A stretch of 14,293 nt of DNA, from the NCBI GenBank assembly GCA_035316025.1, contig DATFXL010000077.1:1-14293 (forward strand), read 5' to 3'. Below are positions 8,125 to 13,600 of the stretch, piece by piece (the first letter of the stretch is position 1; each line of letters starts with the position of its first letter). The translations under genes were made by a program, and so were the position numbers. Under the pieces are notes generated by a model. The model was not told the DNA's origin. It searched no databases and worked only from the letters and a program-made list of their open reading frames with translations. Source of the DNA: JALZAA01 sp035316025 (GTDB taxonomy: Bacteria > Actinomycetota > Acidimicrobiia > IMCC26256 > JACDBD01).

Positions 8125-8654
8125 GCGCGCTTCGCGCCGACGAGGATCGACAGCATCGTGACCGGCTCGGACGTCCGGTTGTGCCACGCGTGGCGGGTGC
8201 CGTTCTGGATCACGCAGTCGCCCGGATGCAGGTGCACCTCGGCGCCGTCGTCGAGCTCGAGGTCCAGCTCCCCGGTGATCACCACGTCGAGATCGATCGT
8301 GTCCGTCGTGTGCATCCCCGGGTTGTCGGGCTCCATGTGCTCCATCATCCCGGGCAGCTTCTGGTTCACCTCGGCGACGGCCTGCTCGAGGTCGAGGTCG
8401 GCAGGGATGGTGGTCGAGCCCTCCGGCGGCAGCGTGACGAACGTGAAGCGGTAGCCGCTCACAGGGGGGAAGAAGGTCGGCGCCGAGGGCGGTGCCCCCT
8501 CCGTCGGCAACGTTGTCGTGTCGTCGCCTCCCCACACGCGCCTGAACTCGAGGCCGGCCATGAGCGGGAGCCGGATCGGGTCCACGACCTCGTCGCTCAC
8601 GAACACCGACTTCCCGTCGCTCGTCTGCCCGGTGACGACTCGTCGCACGTTCAC
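8121..8654 (-). CDS. Cupin domain protein (single domain, small-molecule type)
   Basis: 177 residues: an N-terminal segment beginning VRRVVTGQTSDGKSVFVSDE, then a C-terminal cupin barrel. Cupin motif 1 is GMHTTDTIDLDVVITGELDLE (from 113) and motif 2 is HPGDCVIQNGTRHAWHN (143-159). Metal ligands are partly present: H115 in motif 1, and H155 and H158 in motif 2. Relatives are widespread in actinobacteria and are mostly uncharacterised, often beside catabolic genes. GTG 8654 is chosen because it overlaps the dehydrogenase stop (GTGA) and has the strong Shine-Dalgarno AAAGGAG at 8660-8666, 5 nt away and inside the end of the dehydrogenase gene. It is the last gene of a three-gene operon and converges on the RraA-like gene. 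Confidence 0.86.
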   Translation of the reverse strand: MNVRRVVTGQTSDGKSVFVSDEVVDPIRLPLMAGLEFRRVWGGDDTTTLPTEGAPPSAPTFFPPVSGYRFTFVTLPPEGSTTIPADLDLEQAVAEVNQKLPGMMEHMEPDNPGMHTTDTIDLDVVITGELDLELDDGAEVHLHPGDCVIQNGTRHAWHNRTSEPVTMLSILVGAKRA

Positions 8655-9613
8655 GATGACTCCTTTGTCGGAAGCTGTACGAGATTCTCGGGCCGCTGTC
8701 CGGCGAGAGCGGTGCCTGCGTTCCGTGCCGCGACCTGCGCCATGCGAGTGCGCGTCGCGACGGTTGCACTGCCGATGTGCGGGAGGAGCACCGTGCGCGG
8801 CGCGGCCAGCAGCCGTTGGTGCACCTCGGGCTCGCGCTCGTAGACGTCGAGCCCGGCGGCGAAGATCGTGCCGTCCTCGAGGGCTCGAGCCAGGGCTTCC
8901 TCGTCGACGACCGGGCCGCGTGATGTGTTGACGAGCACGGCGTCCGGCTTCATGAGGTGAAGGCGGCGGGCGTCGATGAGGTGACGGGTCTCGACGGTGA
9001 GAGGCACGTGCACGCTCACGATGTCGCTCTGGGCCAGCAGGGTGTCGAGGTCGCCCCGCCAGCCGGCCATGCCGGTGTCGTTGCGGCTGTGATGCAGCAC
9101 CTCCATTCCGAAGCCGGCGGCGCGGCGGGCCACCGCCTGCCCGATGCGTCCGAAGCCGACGACACCCAGCACGGCGCCGTGCACGTCCCGGCCCAGATAC
9201 TGGTCGATGTCCCAGCCCCGCCACCGGCCGCCGCGCAGGTCTGATTCCGCCTCCCACGCCCGGCGGGCCGCCGCCAGCACGAGCAGGAACGCAAGGTCGG
9301 CGGTCGTCTCGTCGAGGACGCCGGGTGTGTTGCAGACGACGACGCCATGCTCGGCGGCGGCGTCGAGGTCGATGTTGTCGTGGCCGACGGCGACGTTCGC
9401 GACGACCCGTAGACGCGGCGCCCCTGCCGCCAGCACCGCGGCGTCGATGCGATCCGTGAGCAGGGAGACGATCGCGTCGGCGTCGGGCGCCCGCGCGACG
9501 ACCTCGTCGTGTGAGAAGCGCTCGCCGTCCGGCTCGACCAGCTCGTGGCCGGCTTCCGTGAGCGGGTCGAGGCCGCCGGGAGGCAGGCGGCGCGTGACCA
9601 GGACGCGCGCCAA
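8651..9613 (-). CDS. D-2-hydroxyacid dehydrogenase, glyoxylate/hydroxypyruvate reductase type
   Basis: A 320-residue NAD(P)H-dependent dehydrogenase. The substrate domain has NVAVGHDNID (73-82), which contacts the carboxylate, and VCNTPGVLDETTADLAFLL (93-111). WRGWDIDQYLGRDVHGAVLG (131-150) leads into the Rossmann loop GFGRIGQAVARRA (153-165), a combination typical of GyaR-like glyoxylate reductases. The catalytic triad is Arg in NTSRGPVVDEEAL (R232), Glu in DVYEREP (E261) and His in LLPHIGSAT (H279). S176-R177 after the second Rossmann strand suggests NADPH preference, but this is only suggestive. The start is TTG 9613, which puts MARVLVTRRLPP at the usual N-terminus; no ATG or GTG fits and no clear Shine-Dalgarno is seen. 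It begins 7 nt after the upstream cupin stop and overlaps the next cupin by 4 nt. Confidence 0.93.
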   Translation of the reverse strand: MARVLVTRRLPPGGLDPLTEAGHELVEPDGERFSHDEVVARAPDADAIVSLLTDRIDAAVLAAGAPRLRVVANVAVGHDNIDLDAAAEHGVVVCNTPGVLDETTADLAFLLVLAAARRAWEAESDLRGGRWRGWDIDQYLGRDVHGAVLGVVGFGRIGQAVARRAAGFGMEVLHHSRNDTGMAGWRGDLDTLLAQSDIVSVHVPLTVETRHLIDARRLHLMKPDAVLVNTSRGPVVDEEALARALEDGTIFAAGLDVYEREPEVHQRLLAAPRTVLLPHIGSATVATRTRMAQVAARNAGTALAGQRPENLVQLPTKESS

Positions 9614-9620
9614 TCCGGGT

Positions 9621-10004
9621 TCAGTGCTCGCTGTAGTCGACCGGGCCCGCGCCCTTCACACCGACCGCGAAGCAGAAGCAGTGGATCGGCGCGTGGTCGC
9701 TCATCGGGCGCAAGCTGTGCACCTTGTCGGGCGGGATGTGCACGAGGTCGCCTTGTTTGATCTCGCGCTCCTCGCCGTCGATCATCATGATCCCGCGTCC
9801 CGACGTGACGTAATAGAACTCGTGCGTCGGGTGCGAGTGCGGGTCGACGAGACCACCGCCGGCGACCTCGAACTCGCTCACCAGCTCGAGGAACCCCCCG
9901 TCCGTGATCTCCTTCATCTCGCGCGGGTTCACGAGCCACCACACGGGCACGGTGCCGTTGTGCTCGACGACCGGCGGCACCTCTTCGATCGACCGGACGT
10001 CCAT
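9621..10004 (-). CDS. Small cupin domain protein
   Basis: 127 residues forming one cupin barrel. Motif 1 is DPHSHPTHEFYYVTSGRGIM (54-73), with the metal ligands H56, H58 and E62 in the order HxHxxxE. Motif 2 is QGDLVHIPPDKVHSLRP (84-100), with H96 as the fourth ligand. All four ligands are therefore intact, which favours an enzyme or metal-dependent binder over a mere scaffold. The N-terminal MDVRSIEEVPPVVEHNGTVPVWWL is not a known signature. ATG 10004 is chosen over longer options because GGAGG (10010-10014) lies 5 nt upstream. It is the first gene of the operon cupin - dehydrogenase - cupin and is divergent from the AllA-like gene. It could act on the same metabolite as its neighbours, but the substrate is unknown. 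Confidence 0.88.
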   Translation of the reverse strand: MDVRSIEEVPPVVEHNGTVPVWWLVNPREMKEITDGGFLELVSEFEVAGGGLVDPHSHPTHEFYYVTSGRGIMMIDGEEREIKQGDLVHIPPDKVHSLRPMSDHAPIHCFCFAVGVKGAGPVDYSEH

Positions 10005-10027
10005 CGGTCCCTCCTCGCCGTATGCTG

Positions 10028-10045
10028 ACGCTCGCGACCGAGCGT
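10028..10045. promoter_or_regulatory. Perfect inverted repeat in a divergent intergenic region (operator candidate)
   Basis: ACGCTCG (10028-10034), a CGAC spacer and CGAGCGT (10039-10045) form a perfect 7-bp inverted repeat between the cupin operon (minus) and the AllA-like gene (plus). TANNNT boxes flank or overlap it: TATGCT at 10021-10026 (plus) and TACGCT at 10041-10046 (minus). Such a site could let one regulator control both transcripts; a transcribed hairpin is the alternative. Confidence 0.45.
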
Positions 10046-10067
10046 AATCACCAGCGGGAACGCGGGC

Positions 10068-10583
10068 ATGGCCGATCCGATCACCATCGACGTCGAGCCG
10101 TTCACTCCCGACGCGTGGCGCGAGTTCGGCTGGGTCCCGGTCCCAGACGCCGACCCCTCCGACGGCATCCACTCACTCGAGTTCGGCTGGGAGGACGCGC
10201 ACCTCAACTACATCAGCCACTCGCCCGACGAGCTCGAGCGAGACGGCGACCTGTTCGTGCTCGAGCGGCTGTACCACCACGACACCCATACGCAGGCGCT
10301 CATGCCGCTCGACTGCTTGTCTTGGATCGCCGTCGCCCCCGCGTTCGACGACTTCTCGTACCGGGACCAGGTCGAGAGCGTGCGCGCGTTCCGCCTCGAG
10401 CCGATGACGTGCATCGTCCTGCACCGGGGAACCTGGCACCTCGGCCCGTTCCCGATCGATGGCGAGCCGGTGCGGGTGCTCAACCTCCAGGGTCGGCGTT
10501 ACAAAGAGGACAACGCGTACATCGAGCTCGACCGGGTCGCGGGTGGGCGCGTGTTCGTCCGCGCCCGTGAGCGACTCGACTAG
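10068..10583 (+). CDS. Ureidoglycolate lyase (AllA)-like protein
   Basis: A 171-residue cupin-fold protein resembling ureidoglycolate lyase, which splits ureidoglycolate into glyoxylate and urea at the end of purine/allantoin breakdown. The supporting blocks are LERLYHHDTHTQALMPLD (65-82), like the ERHPxGSQAFxPM segment of AllA, then WIAVAPAF (86-93) and VLHRGTWHLGPFPIDG (117-132), which matches the family's YHRGxWHHPL block. VLNLQGRRYKEDNAYIEL (137-154) corresponds to the end of the domain. Histidines 70, 71, 74, 119 and 124 are candidate active-site residues. No other allantoin genes (allantoinase, allantoate amidohydrolase) are seen here, so the substrate may be a related ureido or 2-hydroxy acid. 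The ATG has no strong Shine-Dalgarno. Its stop shares CTAG with the convergent TetR gene. Confidence 0.78.
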   Translation: MADPITIDVEPFTPDAWREFGWVPVPDADPSDGIHSLEFGWEDAHLNYISHSPDELERDGDLFVLERLYHHDTHTQALMPLDCLSWIAVAPAFDDFSYRDQVESVRAFRLEPMTCIVLHRGTWHLGPFPIDGEPVRVLNLQGRRYKEDNAYIELDRVAGGRVFVRARERLD

Positions 10584-11173
10584 GTCAGGACGCGCAGCCC
10601 GTCGAGCAGGCGGTCTACGGCCTGCTCCATCTCGGTGCGGGCGGCGCGCGGGTCCGCAGCGCGCGCGACGACCATGCCCGCCTCGGTGAGCGCGCCGAAG
10701 AGAACGTGGGCGAGTGCCGCCACCGGCTGCGTCTCGATGAGCCTTGCCGCCATGGCAGCTTCGACCCCCGCGACCACGAGCCCGTACCCGTAGCGGCCCT
10801 CGATCTCCTGCCAGGTCTCCCACCCGAGCACCGACGGGCCTTCGACGAGGACGACGCGCTGGATGGCGGGATCGAGGCAGACGTCCAGATACGCCCGGCT
10901 GCCGACCCGGAGCTGCTCCAGGGGGTCGGCACCGGCCAGCGCGTGCCGGGCCACGTGATCGGTCACCTCCGCCTCCAGCTGCTCGAACACGGCGCGGAAC
11001 AGGTCGAGCTTCGCCGGGAAGTGGTGGTACAGGGCGCCGCGGGTGACGCCGGCGCCCGCCACGATGTCGGTCGTCGACGTAGCCACGTAGCCGCGCTCGG
11101 TGAACAGCTCGCGCGCGGTTGCGATCAGCGCGGCGCGGGTGGCGTCGCTTTGTTCCGCCTTCCGGCTCGTCAC
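10580..11173 (-). CDS. TetR/AcrR family transcriptional regulator
   Basis: A 197-residue TetR repressor. The DNA-binding domain is at about residues 8-58: DATRAALIATARELFTERGY, then TSTTDIVAGAGVTRGALYHHF with the recognition helix, then PAKLDLFRAVFEQLE. The C-terminal domain resembles the group with WQEIEGRYGYG and LTEAGMVVARA, commonly found beside DinB-like genes. GTG 11173 overlaps the stop of the upstream gene (GTGA), so it is translated as part of that operon. A 25-bp palindrome lies just before the operon (11851-11875) and is the obvious candidate binding site, which would make the regulator autoregulatory. Its stop TAG overlaps that of the convergent AllA-like gene within CTAG, so the AllA-like gene is also a possible target. 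Confidence 0.92.
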   Translation of the reverse strand: MTSRKAEQSDATRAALIATARELFTERGYVATSTTDIVAGAGVTRGALYHHFPAKLDLFRAVFEQLEAEVTDHVARHALAGADPLEQLRVGSRAYLDVCLDPAIQRVVLVEGPSVLGWETWQEIEGRYGYGLVVAGVEAAMAARLIETQPVAALAHVLFGALTEAGMVVARAADPRAARTEMEQAVDRLLDGLRVLT

Positions 11174-11835
11174 CCGAAGATGTTGACGCTTTCGTCGAAT
11201 CCGAGCGTGGACGGGTTGGCCCGTCCGGTTGCGACGAGCAGGAACTCGTAGGGGTCTCCGGTGATCTTCTCGCCGCCTCCTCCGACCTCGATGACGTCGA
11301 CGCCGTCGAGCGACAGGGTGGCCGGACCCCATCCTCGACGGTCGAGGTCGACTGCGACCCAGTGAATGGAGCCGCGCAGGCCCTCGCCGCCGACCGAGGG
11401 AGCGCCGAGCGCCGCACGGATGTCGTCGGCGTGGACGTATCCGTCGAACCACAGCGCCAGGACGCCCTCGCCGAGCGTGCCCTCGAAGTCGCTCGCCACC
11501 GGCGCGTTCCACGCCGCGTCGTCGACCGCGTCCGCCAGCGCCGCGACGGCGGCCCGGCCTTCTGCGAGCTCGTCGGCGAGCTGCGCAGCAGATCGGTCGG
11601 CGCGCTCCTTCGCCTCGCGCTCGGTGACCTCCGGCGTGCCCAGCCCCTCGAGCCGGCCGTTCACGACGTCGGTGACCTGGCCGACCATGTGGCCGGCGAC
11701 GTCCCGGACGTCCCACCCGTCGCATCGCGTGGGAGCGTCGAGATCGGCGGGCCGCAGCGAACGGAGCAGCTCACCGAAGTTGTCGAGCTCGGCGAGGAAG
11801 CCGCTGGAGATCTCGGTGCGGTCGAGTGTGGTCAT
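11170..11835 (-). CDS. Maleylpyruvate isomerase / DinB-like metal-binding family protein
   Basis: A 221-residue member of the mycothiol-dependent maleylpyruvate isomerase N-terminal (DinB-like four-helix) superfamily. The opening block LRPADLDAPTRCDGWDVRDVAGHMVGQV (27-54) is diagnostic and contains H49, the first metal ligand. The second site, LALWFDGYVHADDIRAALG (126-144), has H135; the acidic ligand expected four residues earlier is Asp (D131) instead of the Glu of characterised MDMPI. The C-terminal part, with GWGPATLSLDGVDVIEVGG and GDPYEFLLVATGR, matches the usual C-terminal domain. Mycothiol-dependent transferase or isomerase activity is plausible but the substrate is unknown. ATG 11835 has the strong Shine-Dalgarno GGAGG (11843-11847) 7 nt upstream. 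It leads a two-gene operon with the TetR gene. Confidence 0.87.
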   Translation of the reverse strand: MTTLDRTEISSGFLAELDNFGELLRSLRPADLDAPTRCDGWDVRDVAGHMVGQVTDVVNGRLEGLGTPEVTEREAKERADRSAAQLADELAEGRAAVAALADAVDDAAWNAPVASDFEGTLGEGVLALWFDGYVHADDIRAALGAPSVGGEGLRGSIHWVAVDLDRRGWGPATLSLDGVDVIEVGGGGEKITGDPYEFLLVATGRANPSTLGFDESVNIFG

Positions 11836-11850
11836 GGGAACACCTCCGGA

Positions 11851-11875
11851 TCACATACAGGCTGCCGGTATGTGA
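11851..11875. promoter_or_regulatory. Palindromic operator candidate for the adjacent TetR regulator
   Basis: TCACATAC (11851-11858) and GTATGTGA (11868-11875) form a perfect 8-bp inverted repeat around a 9-nt spacer. It lies 16 nt upstream of the ATG of the MDMPI-like gene, immediately before its Shine-Dalgarno. Size and symmetry fit a TetR dimer site, and the regulator encoded by the second gene of the operon is the likely ligand. TTGACC on the minus strand (11894-11899) could be a -35, with a weak -10 inside the palindrome. Confidence 0.6.
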
Positions 11876-11923
11876 ACACGATTGGACGGGCGAGGTCAAC
11901 GTGACTCCGGCCACGCCGACCCG

Positions 11924-13069
11924 TCAGCCGCCGAACCGATCGATGCCGAACGACGCCACGCCCGCCGGTCGATCGCCGGTGCGGATCCATCGGGCGAGCA
12001 CGTCGCCGGTCGCGGCGGCCATGAGGATGCCGGTGCGGAAGTGGCCGCAGGTCACCCACGCGTTCTCGATGCCCGGCACGCGGTCGATGACCGGCTGCTC
12101 GTCCGCCGTGGTCGGGCGGAAGCAGCACCACGCATGACCGTTCGCGATGCCGGCGGTGCGGGGCAACAGGGTGGCGAGCCCGGCCCGGATCCTGTCGATC
12201 ACGTCGTCCCGCACCTCCGGGTCGCGGTCGCCCTCGTCGAGCGTGCCGCCGGCCACGATCTCTCCGCCCGGCAACTGCAGCACGAGGCCCTCCACCGCGG
12301 CGAGGGCCGTACGCAGTCGGAGGGGCGCCGGGGCGGTCGCGACGAGGTGCCCCTTCACCCACCGCTGCGGCACCGTGAGCTCAGGGACTTCCGGCAACGT
12401 CGGCGCGACTCCAGTGGCGAAGACCACCACGCCGGGATGGATGTCTCCGTGCGACGTGCGCACCGTCGTGACGCGGGCACCGTCGATCACGACGTCGAGC
12501 ATCTCTACGCCGGACGCCACACAGCCGGCGCGCGCGGCGAGCGAGGCCGCGAGTCGGAGGGGATGAACGCGTGCCTGACCGCGAATTCGTAACGCGCCGG
12601 GGACTTCTCCGAGCTCGGGTTCGGCCGCGTGGGCGGCGGGCAGGTCGAGCACGTCGACGAGTGGACCGAGGTCAGTGTCGAGCGGGAGCGCGTGCGGGAG
12701 GGCGACGAGCCATTCGAGTGGCTCGACGCCGATCGCGCCGCCCCACTCGTCATCGAGGGCCCGGAGCAGCTTCAGGCTGCTTCGGCCGAACGCGACGAAA
12801 GGAGGCGGGTCGGTCCAGACGTGGGCCTCGGGCGTAAGCAACGCGGCCGCGCGACCCGACGCTCCCGACACGAGACGGTCGCGATCGATCAGGGCGACGG
12901 TTCCGATTCCGGCGCGAGAGCACAGCGCGGCCGTCGTCAGGCCGATGACTCCGCCGCCGACAACGAGCAGGTCGGGCCGGCCGTCGAAGTCGGGGGGGAC
13001 CCCGGGATCGAGCCCGGCAAGCACCCCGGACTCTGCGGTGTCGCGCCAAACCGGCTCCCCCTTCGCCAC
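11924..13069 (-). CDS. FAD-dependent DAO-family oxidoreductase (glycine oxidase / D-amino acid dehydrogenase type)
   Basis: A 381-residue flavoprotein of the D-amino-acid-oxidase superfamily. After about 33 residues comes the FAD-binding Rossmann strand LLVVGGGVIGLTTAALCSRAG (34-54), the acidic residue ending the second strand (ALIDRD, D62), and the flavin-contact segment SGASGRAAALLTPE (68-81). The C-terminal block from about 314, CCFRPTTADEQPVIDRVPG then WVTCGHFRTGILMAAATGD, corresponds to the glycine oxidase (ThiO) end, where an Arg in the RPxTxDxxPVI segment (R318 here) binds the substrate carboxylate. It would oxidise glycine or a small D-/N-methyl amino acid to the 2-oxo acid. No thiS, thiG or other thiamin genes are near, so a thiO role is not supported by context. 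GTG 13069 is chosen because a -10 box lies 6 nt upstream. Confidence 0.87.
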   Translation of the reverse strand: MAKGEPVWRDTAESGVLAGLDPGVPPDFDGRPDLLVVGGGVIGLTTAALCSRAGIGTVALIDRDRLVSGASGRAAALLTPEAHVWTDPPPFVAFGRSSLKLLRALDDEWGGAIGVEPLEWLVALPHALPLDTDLGPLVDVLDLPAAHAAEPELGEVPGALRIRGQARVHPLRLAASLAARAGCVASGVEMLDVVIDGARVTTVRTSHGDIHPGVVVFATGVAPTLPEVPELTVPQRWVKGHLVATAPAPLRLRTALAAVEGLVLQLPGGEIVAGGTLDEGDRDPEVRDDVIDRIRAGLATLLPRTAGIANGHAWCCFRPTTADEQPVIDRVPGIENAWVTCGHFRTGILMAAATGDVLARWIRTGDRPAGVASFGIDRFGG

Positions 13070-13075
13070 GCGTTG

Positions 13076-13081
13076 AGGCTA
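13076..13081 (-). promoter_or_regulatory. Candidate -10 box of the DAO-family gene, leaderless transcript
   Basis: On the minus strand, TAGCCT ends 6 nt before GTG 13069, and no Shine-Dalgarno is present. This is the same arrangement as at pheA, the GH13 gene and the PHP gene. Confidence 0.45.
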
Positions 13082-13147
13082 CGCGGGGCGCGAACGCCGG
13101 TGAGTGGGTCGTGGCGGACACACCGCGGGCTCGATCGACGTCGGGCG

Positions 13148-13153
13148 TACACT
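13148..13153 (+). promoter_or_regulatory. Candidate -10 box for tRNA-Arg(ACG)
   Basis: TACACT ends 11 nt before the first base of the tRNA, similar to the TACCAT before tRNA-Ser(GCU). No clear -35 is visible. Confidence 0.4.
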
Positions 13154-13164
13154 GTCCAATTCCG

Positions 13165-13237
13165 GCGCTCGTAGCTCAATGGATAGAGCATCTGACTACG
13201 GATCAGAAGGTTGGGGGTTCGAGTCCCTCCGAGCGCG
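13165..13237 (+). tRNA. tRNA-Arg (anticodon ACG)
   Basis: The acceptor stem pairs GCGCTCG (13165-13171) with CGAGCGC (13230-13236), and the discriminator is G13237. The D stem pairs GCTC with GAGC. The anticodon stem TCTGA/TCAGA encloses CTACGGA, giving anticodon ACG; A34 would be edited to inosine to read CGU/CGC/CGA. The T arm is GGGGG-TTCGAGT-CCCTC with one G-U pair. CCA is not encoded. tRNA-Arg genes are common integration sites of mobile islands, and the DNA after this one differs in texture. Confidence 0.96.
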
Positions 13238-13600
13238 CTGAGTCTTTGCAGGTCAGGGCGTAGGGCCGCCGATCCAAGCCCGCTCGAATCCGCTTGATGT
13301 CAGCCGTTTGTCAGCGCGATCGAGACGGCTTTCGAGACTTGGAGTCGGGGGCTGCTTCTCGGTTTAGGACCGGAACGCCGGGCGAAAGCATGGCGATCGA
13401 CCTGAGTTGGTGCTCGACGTCCTCGGGAGTCACCGCTGGAGGGTAGCGAACGCATGTTCGTATCGCCAACGGGCGGCGCGCGCGGGCTCCCACGATTTGC
13501 AGACCCGGGCCCTTGACCGAAATCAGACACCGCTACACACGTGCTCCGTGCTGCATCCTTGGTTGATGGCGAGAGCACGCGCTAAGAGCAAGCGGGGCAA
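13238..13600. other. Gene-poor stretch after tRNA-Arg, possible island boundary
   Basis: This 363-bp stretch contains no long convincing gene, in contrast to the dense coding elsewhere. It holds one small minus-strand reading frame with a good -10 (13311-13433). TGTCAGC is repeated directly at 13298-13304 and 13309-13315, 11 bp apart. No copy of the tRNA-Arg 3' end that would mark an attachment site was seen downstream within the window, and no integrase is visible. Confidence 0.35.
13311..13433 (-). CDS. Possible small leaderless protein, 40 residues
   Basis: From GTG 13433 the frame encodes 40 residues beginning VTPEDVEHQLRSIAMLSPGV, with a basic, serine-rich and probably disordered C-terminus ending KSRKPSRSR. 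The first half looks like an amphipathic helix. The main support is a TACCCT -10 box at 13440-13445, exactly 6 nt before the GTG, the spacing seen at the real genes here. No family is recognised. It could be a remnant of a longer gene or chance; in-frame sequence further upstream (an ATG at about 13493) is less gene-like. Confidence 0.3.
   Translation of the reverse strand: MTPEDVEHQLRSIAMLSPGVPVLNREAAPDSKSRKPSRSR

Noticed and set aside
7447..8769. Long frames on both strands across the RraA-like and cupin genes
   Set aside because: They are compositional shadows. The true frames carry the RraA and cupin motifs and end at the shared CTAG.
10173..11417. A 414-codon minus-strand frame across the TetR and AllA-like region
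   Set aside because: It overlaps two well-supported genes in another frame and has no domain signature.
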